Origin: Acinetobacter modestus
Lineage (GTDB): Bacteria; Pseudomonadota; Gammaproteobacteria; Pseudomonadales; Moraxellaceae
Length of the DNA stretch: 64,000 bases
Assembly: GCF_014636095.1 (NCBI RefSeq)
Contig: NZ_BMDV01000003.1
Location: 248,001 to 312,000 of the forward strand
Direction: 5' to 3'
A program made the translations under genes and the position numbers. This document shows positions 31,160 through 39,295 of this stretch, in pieces (positions within the stretch are counted from its first letter, which is position 1; each line of letters begins with the position of its first letter). The notes beneath the pieces were generated by a model, which saw only the letters and a program-made list of their open reading frames with translations, ran no database searches and had not been told where the DNA came from.

Positions 31160-31702
31160 ATGGGGTGGAGTATGCAAAAGGGATTCACACTTATTGAGTT
31201 GATGATCGTTGTTGCAATTGTGGGTATTCTGGCTGCAATCGCAATGCCTGCGTATCAGGATTATACGGTTCGTACTCGTGTCGTGGAGGGGCTTGGTTTG
31301 GCTGATCAAGCAAAACAGGCAATATCGATTGAAGCGATTATTTCGGCAGCAGATTTACAGCGTGTAGCGCAGGCTTGGAATGCACAAGCTGTAGGTACTG
31401 GGGCAAATAGTAAATACGTGAATAGTATACAAGTTGATGAAGTGACAGGTGAAATTGAAATAACATTCAACCCGACTCAAGTCGGTATTGCTGCAACAGA
31501 AAATACGTTGATGCTGAGCCCTTATATTCGGGCAACCAATGGTAATGCACTAACTTTATTGGCTGCTTTGACTGCAGGTCGCAGCGGATCAGTTGACTGG
31601 GCCTGTTCATCGCAAACACAACAATCTGCTATAATGCAAGGCATGCCAGGAGCAACGTTAGGCACAATTCAGCCAAAATATGTTCCAGCAGCATGTAGAT
31701 GA
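31160..31702 (+). CDS. Type IV pilin, second copy (ComP/PilA paralogue)
   Basis: This prepilin of up to 180 aa has the cleavage site QKG before [14 protein letters not shown], Glu at position 5, and the terminal Cys pair (WACSSQ, VPAACR). It aligns with the first pilin along its whole length, including [11 protein letters not shown] and the AACR end, but surface segments differ. Two starts are possible: ATG 31160 gives an 8-residue leader, ATG 31172 gives a 4-residue one that matches the MQKG core. Tandem duplication followed by divergence is the simplest explanation. tfpZ follows after 24 bases without a terminator. Confidence 0.9.
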   Translation: MGWSMQKGFTLIELMIVVAIVGILAAIAMPAYQDYTVRTRVVEGLGLADQAKQAISIEAIISAADLQRVAQAWNAQAVGTGANSKYVNSIQVDEVTGEIEITFNPTQVGIAATENTLMLSPYIRATNGNALTLLAALTAGRSGSVDWACSSQTQQSAIMQGMPGATLGTIQPKYVPAACR

Positions 31703-31726
31703 TTTTAAAAGGAATTTAATTAAAAA

Positions 31727-32470
31727 ATGCGATCAGCAAAGACAAAATTTGTAATAACGCACTTATTTTTTTCATTGTGTGTTGCATTATGCGTCGTCGT
31801 GCTTATTTTTGTTTTTTGGTATCCGTTGCCTTTGAATAAAGCGACTGGAGTCACGCATATTTTTTTAATGATGCTCGCAATAGATATTGTTTTAGGTCCC
31901 TTTTTTACTTGGTTGGTTTATAAAGAAGGAAAAAAGACTTTAGTATTTGATTTAGTAGTTATTATTTTGATCCAAATCGCTGCACTGGGTTATGGAATTT
32001 ATAATATTGCACAAGGGCGTCCAGTATGGATTGTGTATAGTGTTGATCGATTTGATCTTGTTAGGAATAATGAGCTTTATACAAAAAATATTCACCATGC
32101 TCAAAAAAAATATCAACAAACATCTTGGTTAACACCACAGTTTGCAGCAATTGAGTTTTCGAAAGATCCAAAGCAGCGGAATCAAGATATGTTTGAGGAA
32201 ATTTTGGGTGGTGTTGCGATCTCTCAACGCCCAGAGCGTTATATGGAGCTTGATAAAGCAAAGTCGCAGATTCAAAAGCGAGCACAAAATTTAGCGTTAT
32301 TGCAGCAATATAATGATCCTGATTCTGTGAAAAAGATATTAAATAGATATCCAAAAGCAAATGCTTTTGTTCCATTAAAAGCAAATGCAGTGGATATGAC
32401 TGTGTTAATTCATAAAGAAACTGCCGAGGTAATTGAAATTGTAGATTTACGACCTTGGAAATTAAATTAA
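31727..32470 (+). CDS. tfpZ: Type IV pilin accessory protein TfpZ/TfpX family
   Basis: This 247 aa inner-membrane protein has three hydrophobic helices near the N-terminus (about residues 10-35, 40-62 and 68-92) and a soluble C-terminal half. It matches the pilin accessory family described in Pseudomonas and Acinetobacter as TfpX/TfpZ, which sits beside particular pilin alleles and helps their assembly. The segment HIFLMMLAIDIVLGPFFTWLVYK is typical. It directly follows the second pilin and is closed by a terminator. Confidence 0.82.
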   Translation: MRSAKTKFVITHLFFSLCVALCVVVLIFVFWYPLPLNKATGVTHIFLMMLAIDIVLGPFFTWLVYKEGKKTLVFDLVVIILIQIAALGYGIYNIAQGRPVWIVYSVDRFDLVRNNELYTKNIHHAQKKYQQTSWLTPQFAAIEFSKDPKQRNQDMFEEILGGVAISQRPERYMELDKAKSQIQKRAQNLALLQQYNDPDSVKKILNRYPKANAFVPLKANAVDMTVLIHKETAEVIEIVDLRPWKLN

Positions 32471-32500
32471 ATTTATTCGATTTTGAAAATTTGTTTAAAT

Positions 32501-32537
32501 GAGCTTCGATGTATAATCTATCGAAGCTCATTTTTTT
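32501..32537 (+). terminator. Rho-independent terminator between tfpZ and pglL
   Basis: GAGCTTCGAT (32501-32510) pairs perfectly with ATCGAAGCTC (32520-32529), followed by A and seven T. It overlaps the first codons of the longest frame for the next gene, which argues for the later ATG there. The downstream gene would then be expressed by read-through or by a promoter inside this short gap. Confidence 0.85.
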
Positions 32538-32545
32538 ATGTCGAT

Positions 32546-34180
32546 ATGCAAATTCTTTGTAGTTTAGTTGCAGCATTGCTGATTAGTTTTGCCTGGCTGT
32601 CGCCATTTCATACCTATCCTTGGGTGACATTTTCTAGTGAGCTTGCAAGCTTCGGAGCTGCTTTGGCGTTACTGGGTGCTCTACTCAAACAAAATATTAA
32701 AATTCCTAAACCTCAACTTTTGATGTTGCCTTTGCTTTTGATTCCTGTATTTCAATGGCTATTTGGACTCGTTCCAGATTTTAGTGTTGCATTGCTAAGC
32801 TTTTCATATGTTTTTATGTTTTGGTTGATGATGATATGTGGATATAACCTGTCCTATACATCTGAAAATCGTCAACGCTCTATGCAAGGAGTGAGTTATG
32901 TAGTACTGAGCTTTGCTTTTATAAGTAGTTTGATTGCGATTGTTCAATGGTTGAATCTAGAGTCAAATTTTAGTTGGGTTATTCAACTAAAGGGAAGTCG
33001 GCCATATGCGAATTTTGGTCAACCCAATAATTTAGCTACATTTTTGATTGTAGGTTTAATGGGTGCGTTGTTCTTATATGAAAAGCATAAAGCATCTTTG
33101 TGGCTACTTATCCCATCAAGCTTATCTATCTTATTTGCGATTTGCTTAACGCAGTCACGTACTTCCTGGCTAGTCTGTATTTTTATTTGTATCTATTGGG
33201 TGATTAAGCAATATAACAATAAACCAAGGCTTAATTTTATTAAGTTATTTGGTTGGGCTGCTACTTATTTTTTAATTGCGGGTTATTTATTGCCTATTAT
33301 CGCACAAGTCATGACGACAAGTGTTGGAGAGGCGGTAACCCATACAGCATCACTAGCACAACGGGCAGGTTCAGGGCATGAGCGTCTTGGGATGTGGATG
33401 CAAATTATACATGCCATAGGTGAGCGTCCGTGGTTTGGTTATGGCTGGAATCAAACAAGTGTCGCGGTTGTGGAAAGTATCCATTTTAATACCGTACAAG
33501 TTTGGTTTAATAGCGCACATAATATCCTGTTAGATCTATTGGTTTGGAATGGTTTGCCATTAGGCTTTTTAATTATTGCATACTTTGCGATATGGTTGTT
33601 TTGGTTAAGTAAAAATGCAAAAGATACAATTTCGATTGTGGCAATATTAATGGTCAGCGCAATTTTGATGCATGCAATGTTGGAGTTTCCACAACGCTAT
33701 GCTTACTTTTTATTGCCAATGGGTTTTTTGTTGGGGTTAATTCAAGCCCAAACACCAAATTTAAAAAGTGTTAGCTTACATCGAAATATTATTCGTTGTG
33801 TATGGCTCGTTTCTCTGATTGTCTTACTGTTGATTTGGCGAGATTACAAACTGTTCCAAGATAATAGTAAATTGGTTTTTAAGCAAAAACCAGCTTCAGA
33901 AGAGATATTGGGCAGTTCTAAAATATTGATACTTACTCAATTTCAGCAAAGATTAGATTGGATTGCTTTGAAGCCTCAAACATTGCTGTCTGATTCAGAT
34001 CTTAGCGTAATTGGCGAAATGGTTGAAAATAAGGCTACACCTTATAATTTAAAAAAATATGCACAATTACTTGTTTATAATCATAAGCTTGATGAAGCGG
34101 AGAAACAATTATTTGTTTTACAACAATTGTATAAGCAAAAAATAAGTTTGGCAGAAATTATGGAATTAAATAATAAATAA
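32546..34180 (+). CDS. pglL: PglL-type O-oligosaccharyltransferase (Wzy_C family)
   Basis: This 544 aa polytopic inner-membrane protein moves lipid-linked glycans onto Ser/Thr of exported proteins such as pilin. About eleven to twelve hydrophobic helices are visible. PglL-family signatures are GSRPYANFGQPNNLATFL, TQSRTSWLV, the periplasmic Wzy_C loop around RAGSGHERLGMW and GERPWFGYGWNQTSVA, and AHNILLDLLVWNGLPLG. A soluble C-terminal tail is rich in Lys and Leu. I chose the ATG at 32546, as an upstream TTG lies within the terminator of tfpZ. A pilin-specific role like that of PglL-ComP is inferred from its place beside the pilins. Confidence 0.88.
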   Translation: MQILCSLVAALLISFAWLSPFHTYPWVTFSSELASFGAALALLGALLKQNIKIPKPQLLMLPLLLIPVFQWLFGLVPDFSVALLSFSYVFMFWLMMICGYNLSYTSENRQRSMQGVSYVVLSFAFISSLIAIVQWLNLESNFSWVIQLKGSRPYANFGQPNNLATFLIVGLMGALFLYEKHKASLWLLIPSSLSILFAICLTQSRTSWLVCIFICIYWVIKQYNNKPRLNFIKLFGWAATYFLIAGYLLPIIAQVMTTSVGEAVTHTASLAQRAGSGHERLGMWMQIIHAIGERPWFGYGWNQTSVAVVESIHFNTVQVWFNSAHNILLDLLVWNGLPLGFLIIAYFAIWLFWLSKNAKDTISIVAILMVSAILMHAMLEFPQRYAYFLLPMGFLLGLIQAQTPNLKSVSLHRNIIRCVWLVSLIVLLLIWRDYKLFQDNSKLVFKQKPASEEILGSSKILILTQFQQRLDWIALKPQTLLSDSDLSVIGEMVENKATPYNLKKYAQLLVYNHKLDEAEKQLFVLQQLYKQKISLAEIMELNNK

Positions 34181-34191
34181 AGTTGTAAAAT

Positions 34192-34236
34192 TCATCTACT
34201 TTATCTTTTAAGGGATATAAGGGATAAAGTAGATGA
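34192..34236. terminator. Inverted repeat between convergent pglL and bfr
   Basis: A 14-base perfect arm, TCATCTACTTTATC (34192-34205), pairs with 34223-34236 across a 17-base loop. The T run after it is weak on both strands. It could end both genes or act as an RNA 3' stabiliser. Confidence 0.55.
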
Positions 34237-34242
34237 CATGCT

Positions 34243-34707
34243 TTAAATTTGGCTTTGGATATAGTTTTCGATGCCAACATTTTCAACTAAATCAAGTTGT
34301 GTATCGAGCCAATCCCAATATTCTTCTTCTTTCTCTAAAATTTCTTGAACTAAATCACGTGTAACGTAGTCTTGTTGTACTTCAGCAAGTTCAACAGCTT
34401 GTTTAATCGCTTCAATGTTTTCTTTTACTTTACGAATGTCGCAATTGAGGACTTCAATGGTATGTTGTCCAATATACAACTTACCTAGATGCTGTAAATT
34501 AGGTAGACCTTCTAAGAATAAGATCCGTTCAATCACCTTATCTGCATGTTTCATTTGACGAATTGATTCTTTATATTCAGCGGAGCCAAGTTTTTCAATT
34601 CCCCAGTCATTAAACATACGAGAGTGTAAAAAATATTGGTTAATTGCAGTTAAATGGTGATAAAGCACCTGATTCAGTTGATTAATCACGTCTCGATTGC
34701 CTTTCAT
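34243..34707 (-). CDS. bfr: Bacterioferritin, heme-binding subunit lacking most ferroxidase ligands
   Basis: This 154 aa four-helix protein stores iron in a 24-mer. It aligns without gaps to E. coli Bfr over the first 130 residues. The heme ligand Met52 and His54 are kept, as is Glu127. Four of the six di-iron ligands are changed: Glu18 to His, Glu51 to Gln, Glu94 to Val and His130 to Tyr. Such subunits occur in two-subunit bacterioferritins, where a partner supplies the ferroxidase. No second bfr lies in the window. Bfd is encoded 265 bases upstream on the same strand. Confidence 0.95.
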   Translation of the reverse strand: MKGNRDVINQLNQVLYHHLTAINQYFLHSRMFNDWGIEKLGSAEYKESIRQMKHADKVIERILFLEGLPNLQHLGKLYIGQHTIEVLNCDIRKVKENIEAIKQAVELAEVQQDYVTRDLVQEILEKEEEYWDWLDTQLDLVENVGIENYIQSQI

Positions 34708-34870
34708 TGCACTTACTCCATAACACCATGATGCCCTAGTTTTTAAGGCAATTTATATGATTTTAATCAACAAATAATAATCTGACGAGTAAATTATAGA
34801 ACGGCAAATGAAAATCACAATCAAAATACGAAAAGCATTTTGGATTTATACTAAAGTGAATAACTGAAAT

Positions 34871-34918
34871 AAAAAAACCGCTTATCTGAGGAATGGTTAA
34901 AGTTCGACAAGAAGCGGT
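34871..34918 (-). terminator. Terminator after bfd
   Basis: On the minus strand ACCGCTT (34918-34912) pairs with AAGCGGT (34883-34877) across a 28-base loop and runs into seven T. It ends bfd before bfr, so bfr likely has its own promoter in 34708-34870. Confidence 0.65.
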
Positions 34919-34972
34919 GGAGTCGTAAACAGATAGTTAAATGAGGTTGTTGAGGTGTTGGATTACTTTAAA

Positions 34973-35167
34973 TTATGCAGCAACTGAAATACGAGCAGCT
35001 ATTTCTGCGAGCTCATCACTAATAATAGAACGGGCTTCGGGTGCACAGCGACCACAGCAAGTGCCTAAGTCGAGTAAATCACGAATTTCACGATAACTTT
35101 CAGCGCCGTTTGCAACAGCGTCTTTGATATCTTGATCTGTGATTCCACGGCATAAACAGACATACAT
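34973..35167 (-). CDS. bfd: Bacterioferritin-associated ferredoxin Bfd
   Basis: This 64 aa [2Fe-2S] ferredoxin reduces the bacterioferritin core so that iron is released. The cluster ligands are Cys4, Cys6, Cys38 and Cys41 (MYVCLCRG, GTCCGRC), the same spacing as E. coli Bfd. I chose the ATG at 35167; an upstream TTG in the same frame would add five residues before the conserved start. A Fur-box-like sequence lies 26 bases upstream, so induction under iron starvation is likely. Confidence 0.95.
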   Translation of the reverse strand: MYVCLCRGITDQDIKDAVANGAESYREIRDLLDLGTCCGRCAPEARSIISDELAEIAARISVAA

Positions 35168-35192
35168 GGGAGTGATCCACAAATATTAATGC

Positions 35193-35221
35193 GATAATTG
35201 ATATTATTGATAATTGTTATC
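35193..35221. promoter_or_regulatory. Fur-box-like operator upstream of bfd
   Basis: Overlapping GATAAT-type hexamers with the palindrome GATAATTGTTATC lie 26-54 bases before the bfd start. The pattern resembles the Fur consensus of three GATAAT units. Repression of bfd by Fur-Fe fits known regulation of bfd in other Gammaproteobacteria. Confidence 0.6.
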
Positions 35222-35276
35222 GTTTGTCAATGAATTTCATTCTTAGAGTGAATATATTCTTATTGAGAATTTGAAT

Positions 35277-35303
35277 AAAAAAATACCACCTGATCGGTAG
35301 TAT
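35277..35303 (-). terminator. Terminator after ridA
   Basis: On the minus strand ATACTACC pairs with GGTGGTAT (one G-U) across a 5-base loop and is followed by a T run. Confidence 0.72.
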
Positions 35304-35339
35304 TCTTTCTTCATTTTATCTATTTGATAAATATAGTAT

Positions 35340-35729
35340 TTAATTCTGTGTTGGAATAATAACAATACCATCCATTTCGACTAGTGCACCTTTAGGTAGG
35401 CTTGCTACACCCAATGCTGCACGAGCTGGATACGGCTGAGCAAAATATTCGCCCATAATTTGGTTCACCAATTGGAAGTGAGAAAGATCTGTAAGGAAAA
35501 TATTCAATTTAGCGATATCTGCTAAGCTGCCACCTGCGGCTGCGCATACTGCTTTTAGATTGTCGAATACACGACGAATCTGAGCCTCAATACCTTCTAC
35601 AAGTTCCATACTGTATGGGTCTAAGCCAATTTGACCTGAAAGATAGAGCGTATTGCCAACAAGAATTGCTTGAGAATATGTTCCGATAGCAGCAGGGGCG
35701 TGTTCAGTATGAATAACTTGACGTGACAT
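35340..35729 (-). CDS. ridA: RidA family reactive imine/enamine deaminase
   Basis: This 129 aa trimeric enzyme hydrolyses reactive 2-aminoacrylate and related imines made by PLP enzymes. Family features are [25 protein letters not shown] near the start and the substrate-binding Arg in [22 protein letters not shown] near residues 101-122. It lies downstream of spoT on the same strand with a gap of 172 bases. This order is common in Gammaproteobacteria. Confidence 0.94.
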   Translation of the reverse strand: MSRQVIHTEHAPAAIGTYSQAILVGNTLYLSGQIGLDPYSMELVEGIEAQIRRVFDNLKAVCAAAGGSLADIAKLNIFLTDLSHFQLVNQIMGEYFAQPYPARAALGVASLPKGALVEMDGIVIIPTQN

Positions 35730-35901
35730 TAAGCTCTCCTATGTCATTGTTTCTATCTTAAACAATGTGACTTTAACACAAAAGTTTGGCTCGGAAACGG
35801 TCGAATACTGTTTAGTCGCAATTGTTTGCAAATGATTCATTAGCTTTAAGAATATGGAATCTTACAATTTTAGGTCTGGGCGAACATCGTGTATTAAACG
35901 A

Positions 35902-38010
35902 TTAACTAACTTTTGCAACCTCTGGTTGGGCGGTTGGCATATTTAAGCGTTCAATCCGTGGGAAGCCAAAATGCATGCGTAAATCACGAATAATTTGGGC
36001 AATTTGATTTCGATTGCTCACGACTATATTCACATAGGTTTTCTGGTCTTGTGAATAGACCATTTCTACGCCTGTTTTGGCCTTTCGGCATTGATAAATC
36101 AGGTCAGAAATTTGTTCGTCACTCATCATCATATGAATACATAAGAATGCACTAAAGCGAACATCATCAATTTCTTCTGATTGCCAGTGTAAAGGCATAA
36201 TGTTTTCGGGATGTAGGTGTTGTTCATGCAGTAAATTACGGCAGCGTGAACGGTGTACGATTAAACCACGTCGAGATAAATGCCCTTGAATTGGATCTCC
36301 AAGCACAGGATTACAACAGTGTGCGTATTTTACATCAACACCCTCAGTTCCTAAAATCAAGCGATCGGAAGTTTCATGATGCTGAGAGTGATAATCTTGA
36401 GCAAATAAATGATTTGCAACCAATTGAGGTAATAAATCCCCAACTGCAATTTGTTCAAATAGCGTATCTTTATCAGCTAAATGTCGCCACTCAAGTACAC
36501 TAATCCAGTCTTCTGCTGAAAGGTCATCTATAGAGCGATGAAATAGTTTTAAAGCACGATTAAGAGCTTGTTGACCGACAAGACGTTGCTCATCAATGTC
36601 TTGTTCTCTTAGCAAATTCTGTAATGCACGACGTGCTTTTTGAGTATTAATAAAACTGAGCCAATCTGGATTCGGTGTTGCTAATACGTCAGTGATAATT
36701 TCAACTACTTGTCCGCTATGCAATGGAGTTGAAAGAGGGCGGATTTCACCATCCACTTTTGCGCCAACAGCATGATTGCCTAAAAATAGGCTAGCTGAGT
36801 AGGCGAAATCAACAACAGTCGCGCCTTGAGGAAGCTCATGTAATTGGCCGTGTGGCGTATAGACCCAAATTTTTTCCTGATGTAAATAATCAAGTAAGTC
36901 ACTAAAAGTGGTTTTTGCACAATCACTATCAATGAGCGTATTCAGGTTCTGCATCGAAGCTTGAATTGCTGAACGGCATGCTTGAGGTGCATTCTCCCCG
37001 AGTACTACACCAAAACGAGCAGCTTTACGCATTAATTCGGTTTGGATCGTCAAAGATAATGTTGTTTTTTCACCTTTTAGCTTAATCATTAATGATTGAT
37101 TGCCACCTGGTAAAGGACGGCGAATATGATCATTATACTGTAAGACTTGAAAATTATCTTTGAGTGCTTCAACTAGACGGTCGCAATCAGCAATACTTTG
37201 CAGAATAATTTCAAAAGCATGGCTATGACTTAATTCATTTAAATCAATTTCATTTTTTACAAAATGACGTAGTAGTTCGATGTTATTATTTTTCTTCTTA
37301 ATACGCCCTTGTAGATTATATTTTTTAAGCAAATCTGATAATTTTTGCTCCCATACCGCTTGGTATTCACAACGTTTAGGTTTGGTTTCTAATAATGCAG
37401 TTTGCACATCATTAAACATATCCAAATCAAGATTTTGATAACACAAATGTTCTAGGTTGTCGGCCATCTCATTCATACCCACAAGACGTGCCATGGGTAC
37501 GAAAATATCAAAGGTTTCTTGGGCTATGCGTGCTCGTTTATCTGGACGTAATGCGCCTAAAGTCGTCATATTATGATAGCGATCTGCTAATTTAATAATA
37601 ATGACACGTGGATCTTGTAAGGTGGCTTGTAGAATTTTGCGGAATGATGCTGCCTTGTTATATTCTTTATCACTGGAATGGCTGAGTTTAGTCACACCAT
37701 CAACAAGTTCGGCAACCACAGATCCAAATTTTTCACCAATCTCATCTTTGCTAAATTCAGTATCTTCTATCACGTCATGTAATAACGCTGCCATAAGCGT
37801 ATCAGCATCTAAACGCATATGTGCCAGAATGCAACTCACAGCAATAGGATGAAGAACATAGGGTTCACCGCTTTTTCGCGTAATACCACTATGTGCTAAA
37901 TCAGCAAAATCACAGGCAGCAAGTACACTCTGAATATCACTATCTTTAAGATAGGCTTCAATAATGACCTTGAGTTGTTGCTTGGCTTGGCTGACCTCTT
38001 CGCCTGGCAT
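35902..38010 (-). CDS. spoT: SpoT-type (p)ppGpp hydrolase with degenerate synthetase domain
   Basis: This 702 aa RSH protein sets the ppGpp level. The HD hydrolase domain is intact: His54, His78-Asp79 and Glu82-Asp83 (LLHDVIEDT), plus KLADRYHNM. The synthetase region (about 235-350) lacks the usual motifs. The position of the ExQIRT catalytic segment reads LSLTIQTE, and the G-loop RxKxxYS reads GRIKKKNNN. TGS (about 385-445), helical, zinc-finger-like (KYAHCCNPVLGDPI) and ACT domains follow. A. baumannii SpoT is known to be hydrolase-only, and this protein fits. rpoZ upstream ends in a terminator, so spoT likely has its own promoter. Confidence 0.93.
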   Translation of the reverse strand: MPGEEVSQAKQQLKVIIEAYLKDSDIQSVLAACDFADLAHSGITRKSGEPYVLHPIAVSCILAHMRLDADTLMAALLHDVIEDTEFSKDEIGEKFGSVVAELVDGVTKLSHSSDKEYNKAASFRKILQATLQDPRVIIIKLADRYHNMTTLGALRPDKRARIAQETFDIFVPMARLVGMNEMADNLEHLCYQNLDLDMFNDVQTALLETKPKRCEYQAVWEQKLSDLLKKYNLQGRIKKKNNNIELLRHFVKNEIDLNELSHSHAFEIILQSIADCDRLVEALKDNFQVLQYNDHIRRPLPGGNQSLMIKLKGEKTTLSLTIQTELMRKAARFGVVLGENAPQACRSAIQASMQNLNTLIDSDCAKTTFSDLLDYLHQEKIWVYTPHGQLHELPQGATVVDFAYSASLFLGNHAVGAKVDGEIRPLSTPLHSGQVVEIITDVLATPNPDWLSFINTQKARRALQNLLREQDIDEQRLVGQQALNRALKLFHRSIDDLSAEDWISVLEWRHLADKDTLFEQIAVGDLLPQLVANHLFAQDYHSQHHETSDRLILGTEGVDVKYAHCCNPVLGDPIQGHLSRRGLIVHRSRCRNLLHEQHLHPENIMPLHWQSEEIDDVRFSAFLCIHMMMSDEQISDLIYQCRKAKTGVEMVYSQDQKTYVNIVVSNRNQIAQIIRDLRMHFGFPRIERLNMPTAQPEVAKVS

Positions 38011-38168
38011 AAAACACCTTTTATAACATGAATTCAGGAATAAATAAGACTAGCTTCTAATGAAAAGCATATTGTGAAACTTGTCAATTTGTTCATTAGA
38101 AAAACTCGTAAATTTTTTCAATGAAATATATTGTTTTTACCAATATAGCGCTGAAATTTTCAACAAAC

Positions 38169-38200
38169 AAAAAAGCCCAGTGTATTCACAATGGGCTTTT
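38169..38200 (-). terminator. Terminator after rpoZ
   Basis: AAAAGCCCA and TGGGCTTTT form the arms on the minus strand, and a T run follows. It separates gmk-rpoZ from spoT. Confidence 0.83.
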
Positions 38201-38218
38201 AGACAAAGCAAATCCAAT

Positions 38219-38497
38219 TTAGAAAGAGAAGCCTTCTAAATTTAATGAGTTTGTAGACAACACCATATCAAGATTTGAAGTCTGATAATCTTGATCGCGT
38301 TGTTTTAAAATTTCTTTAGTGACATGACCTGCCGCAATTTCGCGTAATGAAACGACTGTTGGTTTATCATTATCCCATTCTACAGTTGGTTCCATACCTT
38401 GACGTGCTAATTGGCGTGCACGTTTACTCGCTACCAGTACTAACTCAAAACGGTTATCTACGTGGTCTAAACAATCTTCAACGGTTACACGTGCCAT
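38219..38497 (-). CDS. rpoZ: RNA polymerase omega subunit
   Basis: This 92 aa subunit wraps the C-terminus of beta-prime and aids RNA polymerase assembly and the ppGpp response. Typical segments are [30 protein letters not shown] and the later ALREIAAG-type motif, here [11 protein letters not shown]. It lies 70 bases after gmk on the same strand, so the two may be co-transcribed. Confidence 0.97.
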   Translation of the reverse strand: MARVTVEDCLDHVDNRFELVLVASKRARQLARQGMEPTVEWDNDKPTVVSLREIAAGHVTKEILKQRDQDYQTSNLDMVLSTNSLNLEGFSF

Positions 38498-38567
38498 AAG
38501 TTGTCTCGTTTGAACATTACATTTGAAAAGACTAAATAGTATAAAAGGCTTTTAAATAAGACTCAAG

Positions 38568-39191
38568 TTATTCGCGATTAAGGGTGATTAACTTTTCAAT
38601 TAATTGCTGGTGACGAGCACTTTGCTGTAAGGTAACTAAACGATTTGCTGTAATAATTGCTTCTAAATCATGAACAGCCTTATTGAAATCATCATTGATG
38701 ATGATGTAATCGAAATTTGCGAAATGACGCATATCTTCTACAGCACAACTTAAACGATGTTCAATTACTTCAACTGAATCTGTTCCGCGATTAGATAATC
38801 GTTGTCTTAAATCATATTGAGTTGGCGGTAAGATAAAAATTTGTTTTGATTCAGGAAAAAGTCGACGAACTTGATCAGCACCCTGCCAGTCAATTTCGAG
38901 TAACACATCATGACCTTGTTGTAATTGTTCTTTGACTTTGGCTTGAGATGTACCGTAGTAATTACCAAATACTTCTGCATACTCAATAAAACCACCTTGT
39001 TCTACTTGAGCTAAAAAAGTTTCAGTATCAGTAAAATGATAGTGAACACCATCAAGTTCACCAGGGCGTTGACCGCGTGTAGTATGAGAGACAGAAACGT
39101 GTAAATTGCTGACTCGATCGAGTAGGGCTTTAACGAGAGATGTTTTGCCTGTTCCTGATGCCGCAGAAACGACAAACAATAGACCCGACAT
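38568..39191 (-). CDS. gmk: Guanylate kinase
   Basis: This 207 aa enzyme phosphorylates GMP to GDP with ATP. The P-loop is SAASGTGKTSLVKAL (about residues 8-22). GMP-binding motifs are SHTTRGQRPGE and GVHYHF, then EYAEVFGNYYGT and LEIDWQGA. I chose the ATG at 39191 (MSGLLFVVSA). The longer frame to 39245 adds 18 residues before the conserved N-terminus and would leave no room for a promoter with ispH on the other strand. Confidence 0.97.
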   Translation of the reverse strand: MSGLLFVVSAASGTGKTSLVKALLDRVSNLHVSVSHTTRGQRPGELDGVHYHFTDTETFLAQVEQGGFIEYAEVFGNYYGTSQAKVKEQLQQGHDVLLEIDWQGADQVRRLFPESKQIFILPPTQYDLRQRLSNRGTDSVEVIEHRLSCAVEDMRHFANFDYIIINDDFNKAVHDLEAIITANRLVTLQQSARHQQLIEKLITLNRE

Positions 39192-39295
39192 GATATTTTT
39201 CCTGATATGATAAAATATCTTGGCTATTGTAGTGTAGCGTGCCATTAAACGAAATAGTTTGGCATAAATATTCAGGTGATAAGAGAGAGGATGTT

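Noticed and set aside
30423..31702. Invertible pilin switch as in Moraxella (Piv/tfpQ-tfpI)
   Set aside because: Both pilins lie in the same direction with full N-termini and no recombinase gene or inverted sites are visible.
32483..32545. TTG start for the oligosaccharyltransferase
   Set aside because: It lies in the terminator of tfpZ; the ATG at 32546 fits the first membrane helix.
32061..32576. Minus-strand open frame of 171 codons over tfpZ
   Set aside because: It is opposite tfpZ and crosses its terminator. The protein is low-complexity without family features.
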